DNA of 24,906 nt from positions 39,358 through 64,263 of the forward strand of contig NC_030989.1 in assembly GCF_000149955.1 (NCBI RefSeq). The letters run 5' to 3'. Within the stretch, counting starts at the first letter, position 1; each line of letters begins with the position of its first letter. Source of the stretch: Fusarium oxysporum f. sp. lycopersici 4287. Taxonomy: Eukaryota; Ascomycota; Sordariomycetes; Hypocreales; Nectriaceae. The notes beneath the pieces are model-generated. The model ran no database searches. It was not told where the DNA came from and saw only the letters and a program-made list of their open reading frames with translations. The position numbers were made by a program, and so were the translations under genes. Below are positions 8,302 to 19,441 of this stretch, in pieces.

Positions 8302-9864
8302 CTACTTGCCAAAGTACTTTAGTTCCAAATATCGAGCAACTGGGTACACAATCGCGGTGACCACAAAGGTTAACTCATTTGCAACATCTCCTCCGTATGT
8401 TCCAATCAACTTGCCAAGTGGTCCGGTGAACCAGGTCTCAACCATTCCCATGCACCACGCAACAACACCCAAAAGAAAGGCAACGGAGGCAGCGATGCCA
8501 TGTGGCAGCCTGTCCCGGTTGTTCCAGCCCTCAAGATCGTAGTTGGCGAAGTCACGCTTGCGGAAGATGGTGTGTTCCTCGAAAAGGATGACGAAGTAGC
8601 TGGTGCACCAATAACCCAGGAGACTCAGGAAGTCCTGCAGATATGTGTTGAGCTTTTGGCGACCAACGATAGCCAGAACTATGACAATTACAAAATTGCC
8701 AAGTGTCCAGACAAAGCGAGGAACTTTGGCACACGGGGTGGCCATCTGTTGGAATGAAATGGCCGATGAGTAGAGGGACATGATGTTGGTGTTGATGCCG
8801 CTGAAGGATAGCAGGACGAGAAGTAACTTGGCGAAGCCTCGAGGATGCAGCATGTCTCTGATTAGGAAGCCAAGGCCCTGGTGAGGATCTGTGTATGCGG
8901 TCTTCCAGGCGTCGACATTGTTGAGTGCACTTGCAACCGTAGCTCCTGCAGTCATGCCGATCGCTGTAGGGATACCAATACCGGCAGTAGTCAAGAGCCA
9001 AACTTTCAGCCTTGATGTATTGGCCGGGTAGTGCGCATAGTAGTCTGAAGCCATAGTCGCCCACGATGCGGAGCTGCCGTAAACGATGGCAATCAGAGAA
9101 AGCACATTACCCGAGAGATCTATGCCTGAACTAGAGGCAGGGGTCTTGCTATCAGCGTACGGTCCCACCATGCCGAAGATGATCATGAACACGACAAAGT
9201 AGATGCACCAGGCATAGCGCTCGTAGATCAGAATGTATTTGAGACCCAAAAAGCTGATGGCGAGCGAAACCAGGGCGATGATGATAACGCCGACAACGAG
9301 AGATATGTGGCCGTCGGCGACAGCGGTAAGGGCCAGGCCACCACTGATGGTGGCAACAGAAGCCCAACCCAGCTGTTCAATACCGTTGAGGAATGCAATG
9401 ATCTTGTTGGGATACCAGCCGAAGCTGTAACGGGAGACGGAAACCTGACGTAGGCCGGTTGCCGCACCAAAGGTAGCGCAGTATGAGGACACCGAGCCAC
9501 CAAGGATAGAGGCAAAGACGTAAATGAGTAGACTCTGCTTCAAGCTCAGGCCGAACTCCCAACCCAGGAACCCAGTGGCGAAACAGCTGATGCCCATAGT
9601 ACCCGAGGCCCAAATCAGGGCCATGTTGAGCTCCTCGTGCCATGGTACGGGTCGTTTGTCCTTTTCTGTTTTGCGTACGATGGCCTCAGACTCGACGCCT
9701 AGAGCCTTGTCCATGCGAGCCTCGAAGCGGCGGAGGCTTGCTAAGATGCCAGGTTCATGGTCAGACGATGAAGTGAAGTCTTGAACCGTCGGAATGTCGC
9801 CGCTGCCTGACTCGAGGGACAGCTCGTGGTTCCCGCCCTTGAGCTTCTCATTGTAAGATGCCAT
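8302..9864 (-). CDS. NCS1-family purine/cytosine-type permease
   Basis: Single exon, 520 aa from the ATG at 9864 (MASYNEKLKGGNHEL). The frame continues upstream to 9957, but that extension has no ATG. It is a plasma-membrane proton symporter of the nucleobase-cation-symport-1 family, with the fungal Fcy-type look. A soluble N-terminus (about 95 aa) leads into PVPWHEELNMALIWASGTMG, then many hydrophobic segments. Signatures include SRYSFGWYPNKIIAFLNGIE, QLGWASVATISGGLAL and SFLGLKYILIYERYAW. Late segments are FSGINTNIMSLYSS and RFVWTLGNFVIVIVLAIVGR. The length matches the family and no lesion is seen. Substrate (cytosine, purine, other heterocycle or vitamin) cannot be told from sequence. It lies upstream of and in the same direction as the broken regulator, but a link with the nitrilase pathway is only possible, not shown. 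Confidence 0.92.
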   Translation of the reverse strand: MASYNEKLKGGNHELSLESGSGDIPTVQDFTSSSDHEPGILASLRRFEARMDKALGVESEAIVRKTEKDKRPVPWHEELNMALIWASGTMGISCFATGFLGWEFGLSLKQSLLIYVFASILGGSVSSYCATFGAATGLRQVSVSRYSFGWYPNKIIAFLNGIEQLGWASVATISGGLALTAVADGHISLVVGVIIIALVSLAISFLGLKYILIYERYAWCIYFVVFMIIFGMVGPYADSKTPASSSGIDLSGNVLSLIAIVYGSSASWATMASDYYAHYPANTSRLKVWLLTTAGIGIPTAIGMTAGATVASALNNVDAWKTAYTDPHQGLGFLIRDMLHPRGFAKLLLVLLSFSGINTNIMSLYSSAISFQQMATPCAKVPRFVWTLGNFVIVIVLAIVGRQKLNTYLQDFLSLLGYWCTSYFVILFEEHTIFRKRDFANYDLEGWNNRDRLPHGIAASVAFLLGVVAWCMGMVETWFTGPLGKLIGTYGGDVANELTFVVTAIVYPVARYLELKYFGK

Positions 9865-11662
9865 GCCTGCCTGAGTCCTTGGCTTTGTAGGAATCCGGAT
9901 TGAACCAGAGATGGGCGACAGCTGGAGACGTGGGTGAGGTGAAAGGACACAGGCCACACAGTAAAATGGACATCGAGAGAGGCAAAGCGAGTAGGCTCTA
10001 AGACTGTATTTCTAGATCCTGGGAACCCCACATCGGTTCGCACAATTGAAGATTCGACCGATAGCAGTTGCCGCTTCTCCCGTGCCCACCTAGTTATCGC
10101 ACTCGTTCATGGGGTACGATACCACTGGCCTTGTTTCCATTCCCATTTTGTTGTCACACCATGCCTGTTATTGGTCGTTGTCAGACCTCCAAGCGACGAT
10201 AAGCGTTACTTATCGGTGCTATGCCAGGATGTTGTGTGCGATGCGCGTGCAACTCGCGAGCATTGTGTGCGAGATGTCGTACACGCTAGAACTCAGGAAC
10301 GTCGGCATTGGCTGCAGCCACTCAGTGCCTGCCAGATCCATCGCCCGATGGGGCTACTTATCAATGACCCGCCCAGAATCCGGCTACCACGGCATCGGAA
10401 TAGGTGCCGTGGGGAACCAGACAAGGGACTTTTTTTCCTACTTCCTGATGCGGGATGGTTTCACTCCACCTAGAAGCTGGAACGGTCTTGTGTATTATTT
10501 TGTTTATGGCTACTTGGGCCAACAATTTGAGTTATTCGAGACTAAGGGTCAAATGGCGGAGATGGCCGTCAAGGTCTAGAATCACCCTAGAGTACTGTAT
10601 CAACTGACTAGAAACCTGTCAGATCAATTCACAAAAATCAGCTAGTCGGTAAATTTAATATGTCTAGCTTAAACCCATCAGCGTTACTTGATTTCTTCTG
10701 TTTATACAATATCTATTAGCCCCTCCCCCTCGTTTGCAGGGCATCGTAAACTCTCCAATTCCAGGGCGTTTGCGAACCAGAACTCGATAAGCTGATATAT
10801 AAAGCACAGATCTGTAGGCCCTAATTTTCTCGAAAGTTCTAAGAAGATCACAATCTCATTATTCCTCGAGCTCGAGATTGCAGGGTTTACGCCCCCCTCT
10901 TGGTTTCAATTACTTGCTGCTGCAATGGATTGCCTGAACGTCCCTAGAAGTAGCGAGTATGGAACGGGGTGCAGTCGAGGCTACAGACGCCTGCACTGAT
11001 GGTTTTCTAGGCATAGCGTCTTGAGCTTGCTAGAGGGCAAAGAGAGATTCGATTTTCTCTGTAACGTAGTGGTATCAAATGGCTTGGTTCTGCCCCCTAG
11101 CCTTCATTTATTTCAAACACTTCAAGAAGTATCTTTAAGCTGCACGTGATGCATTTATGTATTCGCAGCCATAAATGTCAACGCATATCCTGGACATTAT
11201 ACCACAATTCTGGACTACTTGTAACATATGCATACTGAGGGTTTCTGATATAATCATGCATGTTAAATCAAGAGTCCGCTGAGTTAGTGCTTATACCATT
11301 GACTTCCCCCAACTTCTTCATAAAGGGGATCTAGGGTAAGTTGGTTGGTGGCATCCGCCAGGATCGGCCTGCTTTAGCCTAAAATTTCTCAACCCTGTCT
11401 TCTGTCTCATTGGATGATGAAGTCATGCAACTTTCTTGGCCAAGGTCGTTGATGACCGCTTCCGACTTTGGTCATTTGTTCCAACTATTTCCTCCACTAT
11501 CCTGTTTAATCCTCATTCATGCTTCACGGCTTTACTCACTTTTTGATACCCGTACCCGGGTTATATATACTCCTATCAACATCCCCATAGTTCGGTTACA
11601 TCCATCAACCCTGGTCTAATCCACCTTTTGATCCCGACGTCATTCATACCCCGCGTTTTGCG
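9865..11662. other. Long intergenic region, permease promoter to AA12-like gene promoter
   Basis: Almost 1.8 kb without a convincing gene. The permease 5' region includes the palindrome AATCCGGATT at 9892-9901, 28 bp upstream of the ATG. A frame at 10109-10579 is open but lacks any family resemblance, splice structure or signal. TTATATATA near 11561 lies about 95 bp upstream of the next gene's ATG and fits a TATA box. I see nothing else in the interval. Confidence 0.5.
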
Positions 11663-13219
11663 ATGGCGTCCATCCTCCTCCTCGCCACCATAACGCTCCT
11701 CATCGTCATCGCTTCAGCCCAACAGTGTAACTTCAAGACCCTCAAAACCTCTTATCCAGCACCCGTTACCGAAGACAGCTGGGACTACAGTATCGTTGCC
11801 AATGAGCTCAGACGACCTCGAGGTATTTTATTCGATAGCGAGGGTGCTCTTATTGTTATAGATTCTGGAAATGGTATAATCCACTTCGAACTCGATGATG
11901 AAGGAGGAACCTGCTTGCAAGTCAGAAAGAAGACCACTCTGCTAAAGAAGGATAATGTAAGCTACTCAGATCCCGGACCGTCCATCTCTTGACCTCAACT
12001 AAGTAATATACTTTACTAGCTAAACCATGGCATCGCCCTCTCCAAAGATGGACGTACACTCTACGCTTCTACATCCGATGAGGTCTTTGCGTGGCCCTAT
12101 GACCCGTCTAAAGTGATCCTCAGAAAGTCTTCCGTCCAGACTCTAGTCTCCAATATGACTAATGGAGGTCACACCTCACGAACCCTGCTTATCTCGCAGA
12201 AACATCCAGATATGCTGCTCGTGTCCCGCGGCAGCGATGGGAATGATGACGCAGGGGCTGAAGATCGTGACTCTGGGCGCTCTCAGATTCGCGCCTTTAA
12301 CATCTCGTCTTTCAGCAGCAATTCCGATAGAAAACCCTACGATTACCTCGATGGCGTGATCATCGGTTGGGGTCTGCGCAATTCTGTCGGCGTAGCAGAG
12401 CATCCTGAGACAGGCGGCATTTTCAGCGTTGAGAATTCAGCTGATAATCTACATCGTGATGGCAAAGATATCCACGAGGACAACCCAGGCGAGGAGATGA
12501 ACTTCCACGGCTATCTTAATGGCTCTGATGATCAGGGTGGTAACTACGGCTACCCTCTTTGCTATACACTCTGGTCAATAAATGACTTCCCTAATCTCGG
12601 CGACCTTAAAATAGGCGATCAATTCCCAGCTGATCGTCAGGCTGACGGTGATAAGGCCACCGCCCTTACTGACGCGGAATGCAAATCCGACTATATTGCC
12701 CCAGTACTTGCATTCCAAGCCCATACCGCGCCTCTAGACCTGAAGTTCAACGAGAATGGCACAAGAGCCTATATATCTTTCCACGGAAGCTGTAAGCTCC
12801 CCTTGCCTAACCCCTGACCGAGTCCACTTCTGAAACCCTTAGGGAACCGTAATCCGCCAGTTGGCTACAAAGTCTCGTACGTAGATTTCCAAAACGGCCG
12901 CCCTGCATCTTCTTCACGAAGTACAAACGCCACTACACCCATCATCTATAACAAAGATCTCTCAAAATGTCCGGATGACTGCTTCCGCCCTGTTGGTCTG
13001 GCGTGGGACTCTAATGGTCGACTGTGGTTCAGTTCCGACAAGACGGGCGAGGTCTTTGTGTTGAGCCAGGAGAGCGGATCAGGTTCGGGTGGAGGGAATG
13101 GATCCGAATCCGGCGCTGGTAATGACGATGATGATAATGATTCCGCCTCTCTACAACCCGGATCGGCTGCTTTCATTATAACTCTTGCCGCTTTGATTAT
13201 AGGAGGCTTACTTGCGTGA
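11663..13219 (+). CDS. Secreted, probably GPI-anchored glucose/sorbosone dehydrogenase-like (AA12-type) protein
   Basis: Three exons, 11663-11956, 12020-12791 and 12843-13219, encode 480 aa. The introns are 63 bp (GTAAGC...CTAG) and 51 bp (GTAAGC...TTAG). The first junction gives DNLNHGIALSKDGRTLYAS, the second FHGSWNRNPPVGYKV. The protein starts with a signal peptide (MASILLLATITLLIVIASA). Six-bladed beta-propeller features of the glucose/sorbosone dehydrogenase family follow: RPRGILFDSEGALIVID, GWGLRNSVGVAEHP, PGEEMNFHG, GGNYGYPLCY and FRPVGLAWDSNGRLWFSSD. Fungal relatives include PQQ-dependent pyranose dehydrogenases (CAZy AA12) that can feed electrons to polysaccharide monooxygenases. Whether this copy binds PQQ is not established. 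The C-terminus has a Gly/Ser/Asp-rich linker, then a hydrophobic tail (AAFIITLAALIIGGLLA), as in GPI-anchored proteins. It is convergent with the next secreted protein. Confidence 0.9.
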
Positions 13220-13367
13220 TACTTCTAAGCGAAGGCATTTCTTGAATCGCAAATTGATAATGGCTGAAATCTATTAAACATATGTATACAATAGGGTTAT
13301 ATCTTTTGATTACATGTCTGATGTTTGACGCAAAAGCCTCTTGTTGGTCGTGAACCAGGTTTACGTC

Positions 13368-15040
13368 TCATTCGAACTCAATGATAATCTCAGGGGTGCC
13401 CTCAAATCCAGCAGGCATTGTGTGGACCAAACTCCAGTAATTGTGGTCGTAAATTGGACTTCCCGAACCGCCATATCGGCCAGCGAATGTGACCTTTGGC
13501 ACGGGACTTGCATTTCCAGAGACAGATATTGTAATGCCTTGAATGTCAGCCCAAGACTGGACATCCTTCTTCGCGAGTGAGGGAGAGGCCACAAAAGTGA
13601 ATACTGAACTGCTGGTCCCCTCAGGATAAGTCACTTTCAGCTTCTTTGGTGAGACTTCCATCAGGACGTGGGCCTCAGTAGGACGGAGCTGGGTGCTGTG
13701 TTAGTAAAGGCAGGTGTGAATTCCGAAGGGTATCAACTTACGCTGAGCCATCCGATGTTATCATCTCCATAAGCCCAGTGTGCAACAGCGGGATGGAACT
13801 GGGCTTTGTTGTTCGACGGTCCGTTTGCGCTCTGCGTCCGATATGACTGAGCTCCGATCATCAGCGACTCGCTGAGCCACGTCGTGATATTGCGGGTATC
13901 AAGGTCGTAGGGCGGATAGTAGGCCTTCCCATTGTACGTCCTCTCTCCATCAAATGTCTTCAGTGACTCCTTAAGATCATCCGAAAGCAATGAGTTGTGG
14001 AATTCCGAGTGGACAGCAATGAGTGGCGCCCAAGCCCAGTCACGGGCATGGCTCATGACTTCCGGGTACTGCCATACGCCCGCCTCCTTTCTCCCGATAA
14101 TGGGTGCGAGAAAGTGAGATAGGATGCCGAGAGACTTGGTCATGTCGAACGTGTATGCGCGGTCCCATGGACCAGCGAGGTTCCGCATAGCCGGATTCCA
14201 CAGTTGCGATGTGTAATTCCAGACACCGCGCAGGAGATCTGGACCTCTTTGGGAGAGAATACTATCCTCATGGCCATACTTACACCATAGTGTAAGACCA
14301 AAGAGTGAAATGCCGGTGTAAGTCGCTGAGTTGAATTCAGAAAGCGTATCATGCAAGTCGAAGAGGCCAATAATCTTCTTCGCATAATCCTCTCCAGCCT
14401 GTGTCATATTGTCATCGCCTACTTGTCGACCGGTCCAGCTTGTCCCGATTGCACGCATGATTGCAGGGTTGCTGTAAGATGGATAGAGGTTATCTCCGTT
14501 GACACCTCCCTCGCGGTATGAGTCGCCAATGCTGCAGTTATATAGACTGTCGAGCATAAGCCCCTTCAAATCGTCAGACAACAGATCACCGAACTCTTCG
14601 TATATCGTGATGAAGCTGAGACCGACGAAGCCACGCCAGTTCGGGTCCCACGATCCGTACATGCGGGCAGGGTACCACGCTGTTCCAACAGTTGGCTCCT
14701 CCGGCTCTCGCGTATAGTCACCATACCACAACTCTTTGGGGTTGTTATGCTGGTCCTTGATGACGTATCTTATGACATCCTCAGCTCTTGAGGCATCACC
14801 GTCGCCGTTCCGTGCAAGAAGTCCGACCGCATACCACGTAGAGGCTAGTGTCTCGTGGTTCATTGCCGCCTTAGAGTCGAGGTCATATAGCTGTGAGATC
14901 TTGGGGTCGTAGAACCTATCCATCCACTCCATAGAGTCTTCAACCATTGCTTTCGCCTCTCCTGATAGCGCCCATGATTGCGCAACATGCTGGGTAAGAA
15001 CGCCAAGGAGACAAGCATGCACCCCACTAGAGACTTTCAT
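13368..15040 (-). CDS. Conserved-looking secreted protein of unknown function, two domains
   Basis: Two exons, 15040-13742 and 13688-13368, encode 539 aa. The 53-bp intron has donor GTAAGTTG, a perfect TACTAAC branch point and acceptor CCCAG. The product begins with a likely signal peptide (MKVSSGVHACLLGVL... to about residue 24). The first 430 residues are rich in Trp and Tyr and look helical, with motifs NHETLASTWYAVGLLARN, WYGDYTREPEEPTVGTAWYP, SWDPNWRGFVG, NLYPSYSNPAIMRA and LSEFNSATYTGISLFGLTLW. The spacing suggests an alpha/alpha-toroid like that of some glycoside hydrolases or polysaccharide lyases. The last 106 residues look like a beta-rich domain. Several N-glycosylation sites (NCS, NMT, NYT, NIT) are present. 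I do not recognise the family and do not assign an activity. The frame is intact. It ends 148 bp from the AA12-like gene's stop. Confidence 0.85.
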
Positions 15041-16309
15041 ATTGGCTTCAAAGATTGGAAAGGATTAAGATGGTTCTTTTGTCTGGTCTGTTCAAGAGGG
15101 TGATGAATCTCAGTGACGATGATCAGCTAGTGTGATAGAGCAAAAGTTATCTGAACAGTTTCAAAGGACTGAGGCAGACATAGCATATTTGTATTGAGCC
15201 TTCTTGCTGGTTGATTTCAGCACGCATCTTGTGGTTCTGTGTCTTTGTCTCCTAATCCACATCTCCTAATCCAGATCCTACCTCGAAAGCAAAGCCAGCT
15301 GCTATTCGTTCCACGTGAGCCAATAGGGGGTTGTCACTCGACGTTGTAGGATGAGTTCATGCAGGCAAAACCGTGGTCATGAGAGTTCGACTTGCCCTCC
15401 ATAGCTCCGTGACCAGTGCATTCAGCATCAATCCCTCAGAAGCTTCCACTTAAAGCGAAACCTGCTGGTTAACGATGGTTTCTAATTGGCAGTTGCATAG
15501 CCGGTGCATTAACAAACGTCCTTGTTTCTGATGTTTATTAGAGCTCATGATACGATGTGGTAGACGAGGGCAAGAGACATATCCTCATTTCCATAAACCC
15601 TGGATCTTGTGATGCTGGGATAGATCCTGGCTGACGTCCCCAGGCACGTGGCGATTGGCAGCAGGGACTTTCCCCTTCACGGGGAAGTTCAGTCGTGGAA
15701 AATGCAATCGCCCGCGCGTTGCCGTTTTAGTATTTGTTTCATGTCACCTAGTTTAGATGCCCACGCGCCGCCTAACTGGCTCTTTGTTTGGGCGGCATGA
15801 AATTCGGAAATAAATGGCTTTGATCAACGCATGGTTTAATGATGGAACACCTACCCCTGACTATATGCGGGGACTTGTCGATCGAGCGCAACGTTGCATT
15901 TTAATCAGACTGCAAATGTGATCTGCCAAAGGATAATGTGACTAGGGGTGCACATGCGCATTCAAGTTTTGAACAACTTCACTGTAGCCGTCTCTTTACT
16001 GTCGTCTGAATGATACTCTAGTGTCCTTGCGTAAAGTCGTGCCTCAGATGTAGGGCGTGTCTGCTTTTTCACAAGCATTGACCGTGCCGCAGCTAGAAGG
16101 GGCAAGAGTCGAACATGACAATATTACATAATCTTAGCAGTGCCTTTACTCTCCGAACTCAGCTAGTTTAAATCAACTTGGTTGTTTTAACCACGATGTC
16201 GTGGATATCCTCATGGTAGCGAGACCGGCCCATCCAAAGCTTGGCGCCCTCCACATCCCGACAAACATTGAAGAGCAGGATTCAGCCACAGAAGTAACCA
16301 AGATATCTG
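15041..16309. other. Intergenic region with promoter of the secreted protein
   Basis: About 1.27 kb without an intact gene. The left part is the promoter of the minus-strand secreted protein. A CACGTG box lies at 15645-15650 and a hairpin TTCCCC-N5-GGGGAA at 15670-15686. On the minus strand, an open stretch between about 16281 and 16168 encodes about 37 codons (e.g. FNVCRDVEGAKLWMGRSR) that read like a protein fragment. I cannot assign it. Confidence 0.45.
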
Positions 16310-16456
16310 GTGCGAATTGAATTTATACTACTATAATTAGTAAGTAACCTTATGCAGCTAACTTGTATATTTATATAATACTAGGAAGTTAAAATAAACA
16401 TCTCGAATAACAGGTTAATAATATTTAAAATATACTAATCTAGAAGAAACCTAAAT
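16310..16456. other. AT-rich block abutting the small secreted protein gene
   Basis: About 150 bp of very AT-rich, TpA-rich sequence immediately 3' of the next gene's stop codon. It resembles the blocks at 2340-2880 and 19340-19515. No transposon feature is recognisable. Confidence 0.45.
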
Positions 16457-16945
16457 CTAAGCCGTTGGAGGATTAAATGTAGAAATGAATTGTTTCTGGA
16501 AATCCCCAAACTTCAGCTTGTAATGCACTGTGCCAACCACGTCCTGTTCAGTGATATTGGCCATAGCACTGGTGATGACCTTCTTCCCAGCATCAGGGAA
16601 CGTAGTACGGCGCACTTCAACGGTAGTGCCATACTCATTGAACCACTGGCGGGCCTCGTACGTTTCGCTCTTGCATGGCACAAAGGCCCCGGGCTTGGTG
16701 CAGGGTTCGCCGCACAGTTCGCCGTTCTGCACGCCCTTGCAAACGGTTGAAAAGTCGCCAGGGTCGGGGACGGCGTTGTGTCCTTCGATGGTGAATTTCC
16801 AATGGATCATCTGGTCCTTGCCGCGAGTTCCGGTGTAGTCATTGCTGTGCCAGTCGTTCTTCAGGTCTTTTGGGTTGGTGACGACGTAGGGTGATGCCCA
16901 TGCATTGCATGCGAATGTGGTGAGGACGACGGCTTTGGCGAGCAT
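16457..16945 (-). CDS. Small secreted cysteine-containing protein
   Basis: A single-exon frame of 162 aa. It begins with a clear signal peptide (MLAKAVVLTTFACNAWAS, cleavage after about residue 17-18). The mature part is about 144 aa, with four cysteines clustered in the middle in a symmetric C-X8-C-X3-C-X8-C pattern (VCKGVQNGELC, GEPC, TKPGAFVPC). No transmembrane segment or known enzymatic motif is seen. Size, secretion and cysteine content are those of fungal small secreted proteins, which include effectors, adhesins and cell-wall proteins. No specific family is recognised. The stop codon lies at the edge of an AT-rich, RIP-like block, a genomic setting often seen for fast-evolving secreted proteins. 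The function is unknown. Confidence 0.8.
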   Translation of the reverse strand: MLAKAVVLTTFACNAWASPYVVTNPKDLKNDWHSNDYTGTRGKDQMIHWKFTIEGHNAVPDPGDFSTVCKGVQNGELCGEPCTKPGAFVPCKSETYEARQWFNEYGTTVEVRRTTFPDAGKKVITSAMANITEQDVVGTVHYKLKFGDFQKQFISTFNPPTA

Positions 16946-18051
16946 GATTGACGGAAGCTGCTCGATTATTAGTATAATTTCCTGTCTCGATTATATCCCA
17001 AGAAATGGCAATTTCATTTACCCGTGGTATTTAATATCGTTGTGAAAACAGGCAGAGCTTTCTGTTGCTATCAGGCTTTAAGCTGGGATGTGTGTTCTTA
17101 ATGGCTTGCAAACCAGTAACAACGAATGTGGATGGGGGATCGTTCTCTATTTATTTTTCTTGTAAGAAGCCTGCTATCCTTGTAATACGAGAAGTTTATT
17201 CCATACAGCCTTGCGCATCGTAGTATATGATTTCATTTTCCCTTGTCTAACAAAAGTTTAATGTATAGGCAGTTTAGCGTAGTGTGCCGTAGATCCGATC
17301 GCTGTTTTATAAATAGCCCGAACTCAATCCTGTTGATTCATTGCTGCATTTTGCACGGGCATACGGAGTAATTTCATCCTGAAACACAAAGAGTAGTCTG
17401 AGCCAGTATAATATACACGGGCCATTTATGGGGCAACGTCAATTGACAAAACTCTCTTTCTCATAGCATTCCTTGCTCCGACCTCTTGTAATATCTTAGT
17501 GGACAGTGATTTAAGTAGAAAGTATAGGTAGACTGCACGCTCAGGATAGCGCAATATAAGAACCGCCAGCAGCATATAAGGTGGTATTAAACTAACTATT
17601 AATACGCCCCGTATAATCACTATGGCTTATAAACACTTGGATGATTAATGAATGGGAAAAGGTAAGAGAATGAGCCCATCGATTTGTCATATTCATTATC
17701 AAGGGAGGCACGGTACTTGGCCCTCCGCAAACGGAGTTTGTCTCAGTAGCTTGGCTTGATGCAAATATAGCGACACCATGGGGGTGAATTATATGTTATA
17801 CCTTGTGGTAAATGTGGAGCCGTTTTTAGCAAAACGCTAATAACTGCGGGGTTCTGAGTCAAATGTGCCGTGTCCTGGGGCGAATATCTGGCTGCCAAAG
17901 AGTGGGACAGATTTGTGGCTTACTTACTTGCTAATCCTATACGGTGTACGGAAAAACATATAAAATCTTGGGAGATGCCGCCAAGAACGAAACATAACCA
18001 CAACACATCTAAAAGCATCACTCAATACCTCAACCTACCTCTTTGCACATC
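16946..18051. other. Intergenic region between two divergent genes
   Basis: About 1.1 kb between the divergent small secreted protein and alpha/beta hydrolase genes. TATAAAA at 17959-17965 lies about 87 bp before the hydrolase ATG. A perfect short repeat CTCCG-CAAA-CGGAG at 17723-17736 contains CCG-N4-CGG, an everted spacing some Zn2Cys6 dimers use. The open frame at 17426-17620 (minus) is AT-rich and unconvincing. Confidence 0.45.
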
Positions 18052-18881
18052 ATGGCCATAACTAAGCCTATAATTGTTCTTGTCCACGGCGCCTGGCAGA
18101 CAGCCGCCCAATGGCATCTCCTAGCACAAGGCCTAATCAACAGCGGCTTCACCGTCTTGAAACCGCAAGGTGCCTCGAGCGGCACTAACGCCGCCGCTAT
18201 CCGTGGCAAGACATATCAAGACGACGTGGCAGTCATTAATTCTACCATTGAGTCACATCTTTCAGCCGGCAAGGAAATTGTCCTCGTCAGTCACAGCTAT
18301 GGCGGTATCCCTGCCTCTGCAGCTGCAGAGGGCCACCAGGTTCACGAGCGTGCCGCACGTGGTTTACCTGGAGGCATCAAACACGTCGTCTACCTTGCAG
18401 CGTTTGCGTTTCCTGCCAGGGAGTTGTCCCTCCTCATGGCTCTCGGTGGAGACTACGCTCCTTTCATGAACAACAAGGTAAAATATCCAAACAGAATAAC
18501 ACAAAACGGTTCTGAAACAAGTTAACTGACATGAACGCACTTATCCAGGGAGATGTCATTGCCCTTGGCGAAGGTGCCAAGGACGCTCTATACAACGACA
18601 CTGAACCCGAGCTTGCTAATCAGCTACTCGCCGCTGGTGTCCAACAGAGCACGGCCAGTTTTGAGACACCTCAGACTTTCTGCGCCGCGGATGTTAGTGT
18701 CCCTAAGACGTATGTTCTTGCCGAGGACGACCACGCTTTGCCTCCGGATGCGCAGGAGGGTATGGTCAAGGCTCTCAACAATGTCAGTGTCGTGCGGGTC
18801 AAGGCTGGCCATTGTGTGCACTTAAACCCCGAGGTTGTGCCGAAGCTCGTTGAAGCAATCACAGCGGCGGCGCAGGCTTAA
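18052..18881 (+). CDS. Alpha/beta hydrolase (esterase-like)
   Basis: Two exons, 18052-18477 and 18549-18881, encode 252 aa. The 71-bp intron has donor GTAAAA and acceptor ATCCAG, and the phase is conserved. The start is the ATG of MAITKPIIVLVHGAW. It has the compact single-domain fold of small alpha/beta hydrolases. The oxyanion motif HGAW is near residue 12 and the nucleophile Ser82 is in VSHSYGG. The acidic residue is probably in VLAEDDHALP and the catalytic His in AGHCVHLNPE. No signal peptide is seen, so it is likely cytosolic. Relatives include small plant and microbial esterases and hydroxynitrile-lyase-like proteins. The substrate cannot be inferred. All catalytic elements are present and no lesion is seen. 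Confidence 0.9.
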
Positions 18882-19441
18882 GGACAAAAGGCCACGCTGA
18901 CAGGCCTCCCTAAGTATGTAAGTCGATATCTTGCGGGAAATCGCGGCCATTGGATATAGGTGGAAAGGATATCAAATTCTCTTGGAGGAAGTCGATAGCC
19001 TTATATATCTTTATTTGTGATCGTTCAAAGAACCTACTCTAAGTGGTTTTTAGGGGTTAGTGACTGAAACGATAGGTATTATAAAAGAAAGACTGTATTG
19101 TCACTCGCTTCCCGCATAAACAAACGAAATGAGGGAAGTGATAGGATATGTTAAATACGATGAATGAAAACTTATACAAGGGCTCAAAGATTAACCCTAA
19201 GCAGATCAGACTGTTTGTCACAACTGTTTTATCTATGGCTGCCTACCAGTATTCACTTATATAGCTTGTCGATTGTAGGGAGACATGGTCGCACAGTAAG
19301 CCAACAACTCACCTTATTCCCAGTTGCTTAACTAATAAGAACTTAACGTTTATTCTCAGTTCAGAAAATAGGACTTCCTAAACTATTAAATATATCAATA
19401 TCAAGTATAAATAAAATATGCTATGTACAATATTAGAAGGG
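18882..19441. other. 3' flank, increasingly AT-rich
   Basis: About 560 bp without a gene. From about 19340 it becomes strongly AT-rich and merges with the broken 3' end of the tannase relic (AT-rich to about 19515). No repeat termini are recognised. Confidence 0.45.

Noticed and set aside
9865..9957. Longer permease N-terminus
   Set aside because: The extension begins at a GTG codon. The first ATG in frame is at 9864 and starts a typical N-terminus.
10109..10579. Open frame of 156 codons on the plus strand
   Set aside because: No family resemblance, no signal or membrane pattern, no supporting splice or promoter context. It overlaps the permease upstream region.
17426..17620. Hydrophobic 64-codon minus-strand frame
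   Set aside because: AT-rich composition alone explains the hydrophobic residues; no ATG context or homologous pattern.
18043..18051. Earlier start for the alpha/beta hydrolase
   Set aside because: It would use TTG. The ATG at 18052 is close to the conserved first strand and well placed after the TATA-like site.
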